Of a stretch of DNA of 64,000 nt, positions 52,557-59,576 are shown in pieces (position 1 is the stretch's first letter; each line of letters begins with the position of its first letter). A model generated the notes under the pieces. It had not been told where the DNA came from. It worked only from the letters and a program-made list of their open reading frames with translations, and made no database searches. Position numbers and translations under genes: made by a program. The stretch is from Alcaligenaceae bacterium SAGV5. GTDB taxonomy: Bacteria; Pseudomonadota; Gammaproteobacteria; Burkholderiales; Burkholderiaceae_B. The DNA lies in assembly GCA_009360345.1 (NCBI GenBank), contig SPDP01000007.1, positions 55,796 to 119,795 of the forward strand. Direction: 5' to 3'.

Positions 52557-53078
52557 TCATCGCTCGCCGCGCCCTGTCCGCGCCATGCAATAGTCGTGCG
52601 CCTTTTTCAATTCGTACTCCACGGCACGCAAGGAGATGCCCAGCCGCCTGGCCACCTCGGCCTGGGGCAATCCCTCCCAGCGGACCAGGATCAACACCTG
52701 GCGGCAGCGCTCGGGCATGCGCTCGATCGCCCTGGCCAGGGCCTGGACCTGGGCCCGGTCCTCGGCGGTTTGCGCGGGCCCCGGGGCCGGGTCGGGCAAT
52801 TCGGCCAGGGATTCGATCTCGTCGGCGGAAAGCATGCGGGTCTGCGCACGTTGGGCATCCACCGCCGCGTTCACCGCCATGCGCAGCAAATACGAATAGG
52901 GGCTGGCGATCAGCGTGTCCCGCTCGTCCTGGACCTGCAACCGCAGCCAGGTATCCTGCAAGGCCTCTCCGGCCAGATCGGCATTGCCCAGCCTGCGTAT
53001 GAGCTGTTGCTTGAGGTCGTTGTAGCGCTGCACCAGAAGCGACCGGAGCAGTGGCCGCGCATCGCCCTTCTGCGTCAT
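52557..53078 (-). CDS. ECF sigma factor (FecI-like)
   Basis: Sigma-70 family factor of 173 residues with only regions 2 and 4. Region 2: LVQRYNDLKQQLIRRLGNADLAGEALQDTWLRL and YLLRMAVNAAVDAQRAQ. Region 4: IERMPERCRQVLILVRWEGLPQAEVARRLGISLRAVEYELKKAHDYC. An acidic linker with many prolines joins them. Its start is one base from the stop of the STN/TonB_C gene, so the two are coupled, and it is followed by the fecR-like gene. It likely directs RNA polymerase to promoters of this operon, but I could not define such a promoter. Confidence 0.94.
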   Translation of the reverse strand: MTQKGDARPLLRSLLVQRYNDLKQQLIRRLGNADLAGEALQDTWLRLQVQDERDTLIASPYSYLLRMAVNAAVDAQRAQTRMLSADEIESLAELPDPAPGPAQTAEDRAQVQALARAIERMPERCRQVLILVRWEGLPQAEVARRLGISLRAVEYELKKAHDYCMARTGRGER

Positions 53079-53079
53079 G

Positions 53080-53811
53080 CTAGTGCCCTCGCGCCGGACA
53101 ATCCCGGCCGGCGATGTCCGTGCGCGGCAGGACGATCAGCGTCAAGGGTTGCGGTACGCCGTTAGGTGGCGCGAACCGGGTATGCGCGATGGCCCGCAGC
53201 ACGGCCGCGTCGCGTTCGCCTTTGCCTGTCGTGCCGAGCAGCCGGACCTCGGCACGGCCGTCGCCGGCCACGGAAATCCGCAACAGGGCTCGATACCCGC
53301 CCGGTCGCGTCAAGCTGTCGCCGCACAACGCATCCATGATTCTTGCCTGTGCCATGCCCCCGTAGCGGTCGATAGCCTGCGGCGACGCCCTTTCTCCTTC
53401 CCCCGGCGCGGGCTTGAGTACGAACGCATCGACCATCCCGCTACCGACGTCATCGGCGACCAGGCCCGTTCCCGCCAGCATCAGGTCGAGCGCCTCGCGC
53501 CCCGTATGCATGCCATCGACGCGCGCCGACATCCTACCGGCGACCAAGATATCGCGGAACAGCACAGGACGTCCCGCCATCCGGGCATAGGCGTCCAGCG
53601 CCGCGGCCAGCGGCTGCGCGGGCAGGTCGAACGAAACTCGGGCGTCCTGCGGCACGGCCGCCGGAGGCGGTGCCTGCGCCAATACAGGCGCCGCCAGGCC
53701 CAGGGGCCAATGAAGCGCGGCCACCAACCGCAGCGCGGCGCTTGCCTTGTCCGTAACGTGGAAGGACCGATGCGTACATGTTGCCAGGAGATGAACGGAC
53801 AAACCCTGCAC
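53080..53811 (-). CDS. Periplasmic STN-domain / TonB C-terminal-domain signalling protein (VreA-like)
   Basis: Protein of about 243 residues. Signal region to about residue 46 (LRLVAALHWPLGLAAPVLAQA), STN domain about 55-130 (VSFDLPAQPLAAALDAYARMAGRPVLF, MHTGREALDLMLAGTGL) as in the signalling extension of TonB receptors, then a TonB_C-like part about 150-235 (YRALLRISVAGDGRAEVRLLGTTG, AVLRAIAHTRFAPP). There is no receptor barrel. This domain pair is that of VreA of P. aeruginosa, which signals to its FecR-type partner. The start is uncertain: GTG at 53811 or TTG at 53802. Directly upstream of the sigma gene. Confidence 0.85.
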   Translation of the reverse strand: MQGLSVHLLATCTHRSFHVTDKASAALRLVAALHWPLGLAAPVLAQAPPPAAVPQDARVSFDLPAQPLAAALDAYARMAGRPVLFRDILVAGRMSARVDGMHTGREALDLMLAGTGLVADDVGSGMVDAFVLKPAPGEGERASPQAIDRYGGMAQARIMDALCGDSLTRPGGYRALLRISVAGDGRAEVRLLGTTGKGERDAAVLRAIAHTRFAPPNGVPQPLTLIVLPRTDIAGRDCPARGH

Positions 53812-53863
53812 TCCAATCCGGGGTGCAGGGATCGTAGTCGCGCTCTATGACGGCGATATGAAA

Positions 53864-53881
53864 TATGACGTTTTCATGAAA
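53864..53881 (-). promoter_or_regulatory. Pho-box-like direct repeat upstream of the signalling genes
   Basis: Read on the minus strand, TTTCATG-AAAA-CGTCATA-TTTC: 7-base units with 4-base A/T spacers and an 11-base period, the architecture of a PhoB box, about 55 bases before the STN gene. The stretch CCGGTTTTCATGAA also occurs at 63.24 kb in front of tpsB. PhoB binding is inferred, not shown. Confidence 0.4.
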
Positions 53882-53906
53882 ACCGGCAATGCCGCCGGCT
53901 CCGGCA

Positions 53907-54173
53907 TTAGCGCTGCTTCGCTCCGCCGTCGTTGCCTCCCGACCCGCGTTTGTTCGACTTGTACGCGCGGCACGCCGCCTGGAGTTCCGCGCCGGATATG
54001 CCAAGTTCCGCCATGGATTCCGCCAGCATCCGCAGCAGCCGTTCGCGCTGCCGCACACGCGCGGTCTCCACTCGCCGCGTGCGCTCGAGCTGGCGCGCCG
54101 TCGCGTTCAGCCGCCGCTGGATGGCTTCCTGCACGGCGCCTTCGGCGTCATGGGTGACTGCCGTCTCCTGCAT
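53907..54173 (-). CDS. Small basic helical protein of unknown function
   Basis: An 88-residue product; the ATG at 54173 has GGGAG seven bases upstream, a better start than the GTG at 54191. It is highly charged and predicted helical (AIQRRLNATARQLERTRRVETARVRQRERLLRMLAESMAELGI as one long amphipathic stretch), with a glycine- and lysine-rich tail and no signal peptide. It lies between the YbjN-like gene and the STN gene. The composition recalls small nucleoid-associated (H-NS-like) proteins, particularly the AELGIS segment, but I cannot assign it. Confidence 0.6.
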   Translation of the reverse strand: MQETAVTHDAEGAVQEAIQRRLNATARQLERTRRVETARVRQRERLLRMLAESMAELGISGAELQAACRAYKSNKRGSGGNDGGAKQR

Positions 54174-54216
54174 AGGTTTCTCCCGTGTCACCGAGCGATC
54201 CGGCGGCCGCCGATCG

Positions 54217-54741
54217 TCAAGCCGTCACGGCGGCAGGCTCGCTCCCGGCCTGCTCGACCTGTTCGCCTTCCACCGCCCGGGCGCCTTCGGCCGCGCGGAA
54301 GTTGCGCAGGTACAGGAAGAACTGCCCCATCATCTGCGTCCAGATCTGCGCCGCCACAACCAGATGGCTGGGCGAGACGCCGCCGGCCGCCACCACGTCC
54401 ATCTCCAGCACGACGAAATCGCCATGCTGGGAGACACGCGCGAAACGCTTGGTGCGATGCCATTCAGTCAACAGGCCTGCCGGCAGCTCGCCGCCCTGTA
54501 TCCGCAGCGGGCAGCTGAACGTGAAGTCGGCATACTCGTCCTTGGCCTGGGCATTGCCCCAGAGCACCTGGAAGCCGACGCCGTGGCTGGCGCTGTGCAG
54601 GCGGACCACGCCGTCCTGTTCGATCGGGGTCACGGCGCAACCGGCCGCCTTGATGGCTTCGGCCACCTGGTCTGCGCCGACGAAGGTCAGCATCTGTGCC
54701 GCGATGGTTTCCACGGCGGCTTGGTTGTCGTTCTTGCTCAT
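54217..54741 (-). CDS. YbjN-domain protein
   Basis: Cytosolic protein of 174 residues starting at 54741 (MSKNDNQAAVETIAAQML). The YbjN / type III chaperone-like fold is suggested by DGVVRLHSASHGVGFQVLWG, YADFTFSCPLRI, LLTEWHRTKRFARVSQHGDFVVLEMDV and the helix SHLVVAAQIWTQMMGQFFLYLRNF. Proteins of this fold often act as chaperones or bind partner proteins; a chaperone for the exoprotein or for a cytosolic part of the system is conceivable but unproved. It starts 25 bases after the PpiC gene stop and is part of the same operon. Confidence 0.75.
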   Translation of the reverse strand: MSKNDNQAAVETIAAQMLTFVGADQVAEAIKAAGCAVTPIEQDGVVRLHSASHGVGFQVLWGNAQAKDEYADFTFSCPLRIQGGELPAGLLTEWHRTKRFARVSQHGDFVVLEMDVVAAGGVSPSHLVVAAQIWTQMMGQFFLYLRNFRAAEGARAVEGEQVEQAGSEPAAVTA

Positions 54742-54766
54742 GTTCTGTCCTGATGATGAATGCTGT

Positions 54767-55699
54767 TCAGTTGACCTTGCCCATCGCGGCATCCAGCGCC
54801 GCGCTGTCGATCTTGATCGAACCGGCGGGTGCCAGCCTGGCCATGTAGGCTTCGATCAGTTCCTGTTTGCGCTGCTGTCGCAGCACTTGCTGCAGACGTG
54901 GCTTGACCTCGTCCAGCGTGGCGATGCGCGGGGCCTGCGAGTCGAGCAGCTTGAGCACGTGGATGCCCGCCGACGACTGGACCGGCTCGCTCACCTGGCC
55001 GGGCTGCAGGCGGGACACCGGGTCGCGCACCTCGGGCAGCAACTGCGCCAGGGGCAGGGTTCCGACGTCGCCGCCGCGCGCGGCCGAACGCTCGTCCTGC
55101 GAATTCTTGCGCGCCAGCTCGGCGAAATCGCCGCTGCGGGCCTGGCCCAACAGGTCCTGCGCCTGAGCGCGGGCCTTGGCGACAGCCGCGCCGTCATTGG
55201 CCGGCGCCGCCAGGAAGATCTGGGCGACGTGATAGGTCGCGGGAAGCTGGAAGCCTTCCTTGGCGCGTTCGTAGGCCGCTCGCACGTCAGCCTCCGAGGG
55301 ATAGCCCTCGGGAAGCTGCGCCACCGAATCCAGGTACGAGGTGGCGACGATGCGATCCGTGGCCTCGCGTACCGCCGCGTCCACGCGCGTCTTGATTTCA
55401 GCGCGCTTGTCCCAGCCTTTGCCCTGGGCTTCCTTGAGCAGCGCTTCGCTGGCCAGGCGCTGGCGCAGCCAGTTCTCCAGGCCGGCCCGGTTGCCCTTGA
55501 CGGCATCGCGCTCGGCATCGGGCATGCCGCGCAGGAGTTGCTCGACCTCCTGCTGCTTGATCGAGACGCTGCCCACGCTGGCGACCGAAGTGCCGCTGTC
55601 CGCCGCATGGACCGGCGCGGCGGCGCCCAGCCAGGCGGCGAGCAGGGCCGCCACGACAACTGGCCTGGAATACGTGGAGGGGTTTTGCTTGAGCTTCAT
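54767..55699 (-). CDS. Periplasmic PpiC-type (parvulin) peptidyl-prolyl isomerase
   Basis: Protein of 310 residues starting at 55699 (GAAGGAAG upstream). Signal peptide ending near APVHAAD; N-terminal chaperone-like helices (VSIKQQEVEQLLRGMPDAERDAV, NWLRQRLASEALLKEAQ) as in SurA/PrsA; parvulin domain about 165-260 (YHVAQIFLAAPANDG, FAELARKNSQDERSAARGGDVGTLPLAQLLPEV, GQVSEPVQSSAGIHVLKLLD). It would escort the unfolded exoprotein or the barrel proteins of this operon through the periplasm. A PpiC gene also belongs to the pdt cluster of P. aeruginosa. Confidence 0.92.
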   Translation of the reverse strand: MKLKQNPSTYSRPVVVAALLAAWLGAAAPVHAADSGTSVASVGSVSIKQQEVEQLLRGMPDAERDAVKGNRAGLENWLRQRLASEALLKEAQGKGWDKRAEIKTRVDAAVREATDRIVATSYLDSVAQLPEGYPSEADVRAAYERAKEGFQLPATYHVAQIFLAAPANDGAAVAKARAQAQDLLGQARSGDFAELARKNSQDERSAARGGDVGTLPLAQLLPEVRDPVSRLQPGQVSEPVQSSAGIHVLKLLDSQAPRIATLDEVKPRLQQVLRQQRKQELIEAYMARLAPAGSIKIDSAALDAAMGKVN

Positions 55700-55832
55700 G
55701 ACTTCAACTTCCTTCTCTGATCGTGACCGCCAGCCGGTGATGGCGGAGCCGTGGCGGACTCCGTGGCCTCTATTGCAACGAAGCAATGTGACAAAACCAC
55801 CTCGGCCGCCGCCAAACTGCATCACGCCCCGG

Positions 55833-56528
55833 TTACTGGGCCGCGGCGGACGCCGCGCCACGGGCGTCGAACCGTCCCTCGTACAACTTGTCGCCGAACT
55901 GTTGGGCCGCCTCGTCCAGCCTGACCCGCGCGGCGCCCGCGAACGGCTGGCGCGCGGACAGCACGGTGCCCACGTCCATGGCTTCATAGGCCTGGAGGAT
56001 CTCCTTGCCCACGGCATACAACTGGGCATTCTTCGCCTCGCACTGGCCGATCGCCGTGTGTTGCGCCGAGGTCTCCGACGCCAGCCGCTGCCGCTCGGCC
56101 TCGGACGCCTTCGCCATCTTCAGCAGTTCGTCGTAGGCATTGCGGTACTGGGCGACCTGGGCGCCCGCTTTCTCCAGGGCGGCCTCGGCCTGTTCCTTGA
56201 GCTGCACACTGTCGTCGCGGGCTTTCTGCCGGGATTCGCGCTCGGCCGCCAGTTGCGCCTTGGCGCGCGACAGGTCTTCCTTCATGGCCGCCAGCTCGTC
56301 GGCCCTGGCTGGCGCCGCAGCGGCCCCCTGGCCGGCCTTCAGCGCCGCCAGTTCGTTCTGCGCCTGCTGGAGCTGGGAAGTCGTGATGCGCAACTGGGCG
56401 CGCAGCCTTTCCTCCATGCTCTGTGCCTGCTGCGCCTGGACGCCGCCGGCGGCGGCGAGCAGCAGCACCACCGCGCAGGCGGCGCGGCGTGGTACGGCCA
56501 CCGACGGCACTAGGGATGCGAGATGCAC
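55833..56528 (-). CDS. Periplasmic coiled-coil protein of unknown function
   Basis: Product of 231 residues that starts at a GTG at 56528 with AAGGAG upstream; no in-frame ATG fits. Signal peptide (RRAACAVVLLLAAAGGVQAQ), then a continuous coiled coil from about 38 to 150 (LRITTSQLQQAQNELAALK, LSRAKAQLAAERESRQKARDD, QAEAALEKAGAQVAQYRNAYDELL) and a C-terminal segment with AIGQCEAKNAQLYAVGKEILQAYEAMDVG. It follows the porin-like gene by ten bases. A spanning role between membranes, as for TolA or YbgF, is possible. I do not recognise a named family. Confidence 0.7.
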   Translation of the reverse strand: MHLASLVPSVAVPRRAACAVVLLLAAAGGVQAQQAQSMEERLRAQLRITTSQLQQAQNELAALKAGQGAAAAPARADELAAMKEDLSRAKAQLAAERESRQKARDDSVQLKEQAEAALEKAGAQVAQYRNAYDELLKMAKASEAERQRLASETSAQHTAIGQCEAKNAQLYAVGKEILQAYEAMDVGTVLSARQPFAGAARVRLDEAAQQFGDKLYEGRFDARGAASAAAQ

Positions 56529-56538
56529 GTCATTCTCC

Positions 56539-58428
56539 TTAGAAGCGGGCGTTGAATTCGACCTGCAGCATGTCGACGGAGAACGGCGCGCCGTAGACTT
56601 CCTTGGTCGACATCCAGCGGCCGGTGAACCACGTGTTCTTGTCGATGGCATACGAACCGCCCACGTAGTAGCCCTTGGCGTTCGTTCCCCCCAGGTGGAA
56701 GGACGAATCGTTGTAGGCGTCGGGCATCGCATCCGGTTCGATGCGCTTGTAGCCGGCCAGCAGGTTCCAGTCGCCGCGCGCGATGGGCGCGGGCTTGCCG
56801 AACGTGACCTGCACCATGTAGGCATTGGCGCCGCTCTTGAAGTCCGAACGGCCGGTACCGCCGGTGCCGCCGAAGTTGTTGACGATGCCGCCACCGGCGC
56901 GGTTCCACATCTCGTCGGCGTCATAGGCCAGGTTGCGGATGTAGTTTGCATCCAGCCTGAGGCCGTAGCCGCCGGCGACCTTGGTGTCCCAGCGGAAGTT
57001 CAGGTCCAGCAGCTGGAATTTGGACGCCAATCCGACATACTGCGGCATCTTCGTATTGGCGGGGTCCAGCGGATCAAGCGCGATATTGCGCAACAACATC
57101 AGCGTGTTGCCCTTCTGCATGAAAGCCGGACGAGACCAGTCGGTGCTGCAATGGTCGGCGCCCGCGTACAGGGAGCAGGGCTGCGACACCTTGCCGCTGA
57201 TGTTGCGGAAGTCGTAGTACGCCACCGCGCCGCGCAGGCGGTTGTCCTCGTTCACCTTCCAGCTCGAACCGACCTGCGCGCCGATCAGCCACTTGTTGTG
57301 GCTGCGCGCCTTGTCCTGGCTGGTGCCGGGGAAACTGTCCGACGAGTACTCGAGCGGGATCAGGCCCAGGCTGCCGAACAACGATACATCCGGGTTCGCC
57401 GCGAACGGCCGCTCGGCCTTCATGGCCAGGCCGTCGAAATTCAGGTCCGACGAGAACAGGGTGTCGGACGAAAAGAAGGGATTGCCGAAACGGCCGCCGA
57501 CCACGGTCAGCCAGTCGAGCGGCTTGTGCGCCAGGTAGGCCTGGTCGAGCCAGACATTCTTCTTGCCCAGGCCGCCGCCCAGCGTCTGGGTGGTCGATAC
57601 CGGGCTTTCGTCGCTGCCGGTGGCCAGCCTCACGCCCACTTCGGTGCGGTCCGAGAGGTCGGCGTAGATACCCAGCCGGGCTCGCGCGCGGAACACGTTC
57701 TTGCGGTTCTCGCGGGTATTGATGGTATTGGGCAGCGACAGGTTGGTGTTGCCGTTGACGTCATAGCCACTGCCTCGGTTGATCGCGGCCCAGTCCACCT
57801 CGATATTGCTGTTGCCGTCCGAGTAGAAGCGCGATTCGTTGCGCACGCGCATGTCGCCCTCGATGCGGATGCGCTTGGTCCACTCGGGCGTCTCGTTGGG
57901 AGCCGCCCAGCCCTCGGACTTGGCCTGGGCCATCACCTGGCCCTTGATCTCGTCGCGGATCTGGTCGCGCACGGTCTCGGGAATGTACGGAATACGCACG
58001 TCGCCCGCTTCGGGGCGCAACGCGCCACCGGCCGCGCCCGCCGTGGCGGCTGCGGCGGCTGTGGCCGCCTGGCGCTGCGCCTGCTGGGAGGCAAGCGCCT
58101 CGGTCTGCGCTTGCGCCAGCAGCGCCTCGCCCACGTCCTTCGTCAGGGCGCCGCTCTGGATCAGGCCACGGATCAGGCGGACCATCGCGCTTTCATTGGA
58201 TGCCGCGGTCTGGGCCTGCGCCGGGACGCTTCCCAGCAGCCCGACGACCGACGCGACGGCTGCTGCGATGGCTCGGAGGCCGGGACGGCTGCGCGCCGCT
58301 TCCGCGGCCGGCCGCCACGGCCGGGTATGGCTGCCGCGGGTCGCGCGGCGATCGGATGCTGTCGATTGATTCATGAGCGAATTCACGGAATGGGGTGGAA
58401 ACGGATAAGGTTGCTGCGGCGTGTTCAT
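56539..58428 (-). CDS. Putative outer-membrane porin (Porin_5-like)
   Basis: Protein of 629 residues translated from an ATG that overlaps the tonB stop (ATGA). Long signal region with cleavage near VPAQAQT, a helical, alanine/glutamine-rich linker about 80-165, then a beta-barrel from about 170 (WTKRIRIEGDMRVRNESRFY, ENRKNVFRARARLGIYADLSDRTEVGVRLATG, WLDQAYLAHKPLDWLTVVGGRF) ending in the terminal aromatic signature VEFNARF. Acts in the outer membrane, perhaps taking up a nutrient linked to the system. No TonB box is evident near the mature N-terminus. Confidence 0.83.
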   Translation of the reverse strand: MNTPQQPYPFPPHSVNSLMNQSTASDRRATRGSHTRPWRPAAEAARSRPGLRAIAAAVASVVGLLGSVPAQAQTAASNESAMVRLIRGLIQSGALTKDVGEALLAQAQTEALASQQAQRQAATAAAAATAGAAGGALRPEAGDVRIPYIPETVRDQIRDEIKGQVMAQAKSEGWAAPNETPEWTKRIRIEGDMRVRNESRFYSDGNSNIEVDWAAINRGSGYDVNGNTNLSLPNTINTRENRKNVFRARARLGIYADLSDRTEVGVRLATGSDESPVSTTQTLGGGLGKKNVWLDQAYLAHKPLDWLTVVGGRFGNPFFSSDTLFSSDLNFDGLAMKAERPFAANPDVSLFGSLGLIPLEYSSDSFPGTSQDKARSHNKWLIGAQVGSSWKVNEDNRLRGAVAYYDFRNISGKVSQPCSLYAGADHCSTDWSRPAFMQKGNTLMLLRNIALDPLDPANTKMPQYVGLASKFQLLDLNFRWDTKVAGGYGLRLDANYIRNLAYDADEMWNRAGGGIVNNFGGTGGTGRSDFKSGANAYMVQVTFGKPAPIARGDWNLLAGYKRIEPDAMPDAYNDSSFHLGGTNAKGYYVGGSYAIDKNTWFTGRWMSTKEVYGAPFSVDMLQVEFNARF

Positions 58429-59141
58429 GACGGACGTTGCCCCTTGATGGTCAGGCGCATCGGATAGCGCATCGACGCGGGGGGACGTTCATCGATCGCG
58501 TCCGCGTCCCGCACCGCAGCCAACACGGTCTTGTCGACTTCGGCATCGCCGGTGCTCTGCACCAGCTGGGCCTTCGCCACGCGGCCGTCCGCGGTCAGCC
58601 AGAGATCGATGCGTATGTCCTGGAACGCCAGTTGACGGGTCCGCGCATCGCGCGCCAGCAGTCGCTGCAAGGCGCTCGAGTAGTACGAGGCGTACGAGGA
58701 ATTGCCCATTCCCCCGCGCCCCGCTCCCGCCGATCCACCGCCGCGGCCAGCCGCGACGCCGAAGGCGTCCGTGCCGGCCTGGGCGGCGCCATCGATGGTG
58801 ACGGGATCACCCAGGTCCTGCGACGGGCTCGGCGGCGCGTCTTCCGGTGGCGCATCGAGCGGTTCGATGGGCGTAGGCTCGGGTTCGACGATTTCCGGCT
58901 TGATCTCCGGTTCAGGCTCGGGCAGTTTCTCCGGCTCGGGCGGCGGCGGAGGTGGCGGGGGCAACATCAGCATCGGCGTTGCCGCCACCTCGCGCCTGGT
59001 ACTGGCGGTATCCGCAAGCAGATACCACAGCAATCCGGCAAGAATGGACGCCACGCCCAACCCGATGACAAGCCCGCCCCAGCGCCGCCACAGGCGGCTG
59101 CCTGGCGAGGCCGGTCGGGAGACGGGATCACGACTGCTCAC
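58425..59141 (-). CDS. TonB-family energy transducer
   Basis: Protein of 238 residues: one N-terminal transmembrane helix (about 22-44: GGLVIGLGVASILAGLLWYLL), a proline/glutamate-rich periplasmic spacer (PPPPPPPPEPEKLPEPEPEIKP), a glycine-rich hinge, and a C-terminal TonB domain (about 150-235: YYSSALQRLLARDARTRQLAFQDIRIDLWL, STGDAEVDKTVLAAVRDA). It would carry proton-motive energy from the ExbBD pair, encoded just before it, to an outer-membrane partner, either the porin-like protein, the TpsB or a receptor elsewhere. Overlaps the porin gene by four bases. Confidence 0.92.
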   Translation of the reverse strand: MSSRDPVSRPASPGSRLWRRWGGLVIGLGVASILAGLLWYLLADTASTRREVAATPMLMLPPPPPPPPEPEKLPEPEPEIKPEIVEPEPTPIEPLDAPPEDAPPSPSQDLGDPVTIDGAAQAGTDAFGVAAGRGGGSAGAGRGGMGNSSYASYYSSALQRLLARDARTRQLAFQDIRIDLWLTADGRVAKAQLVQSTGDAEVDKTVLAAVRDADAIDERPPASMRYPMRLTIKGQRPS

Positions 59142-59151
59142 ATTGCTCTCC

Positions 59152-59562
59152 TCAGGCCGGCTTGCCCGTCACCAGGCCGACCTGGTTGAGCTCGATCCGG
59201 CGCAACAGGTCGAGCACTTCGACCACCTTCGCGTACTGGACCGAAGCATCGCCGCGGACGATGACTGGAAAATCGGGCGACAGCGCCTTTTCCGTACGCA
59301 ACCGCTCTTCCAGTTCGGGCAGCGTGACCGGATAGGCATCCAGGAACACCTGGCCGGCGTTATCGATGGTGATGGCCTTGGTCTTGGGTTTCTCCAGGGG
59401 GACCGAGGCGCTCGCCTTGGGCAGGTCCACGCGGATGCCGGGGATGCTGGCGTTGCTGGTCAGGATGAAAATGACCAGCACCACCAGCAGCACGTCGACG
59501 AAGGGCGTGATGTTGATGCCGTTGGCACGCTTCTTGGTGCCGAACTTGACTGCGGTTGCCAT
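59152..59562 (-). CDS. exbD: ExbD/TolR-family biopolymer transporter
   Basis: Inner-membrane protein of 136 residues; I take the ATG at 59562 (MATAVKFGTKKRANGINITPFVDV), although a TTG at 59580 that overlaps the exbB stop is possible. The single transmembrane helix carries the proton-carrying aspartate in ITPFVDVLLVVLVIFILTS; the periplasmic part has the typical ITIDNAGQVFLDAYPVTLPELEERL and VIVRGDASVQYAKVVEVLDLL. Works with the ExbB-like fusion encoded upstream and with TonB downstream. Confidence 0.94.
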   Translation of the reverse strand: MATAVKFGTKKRANGINITPFVDVLLVVLVIFILTSNASIPGIRVDLPKASASVPLEKPKTKAITIDNAGQVFLDAYPVTLPELEERLRTEKALSPDFPVIVRGDASVQYAKVVEVLDLLRRIELNQVGLVTGKPA

Positions 59563-59576
59563 GGTCGCCCGCTCCG

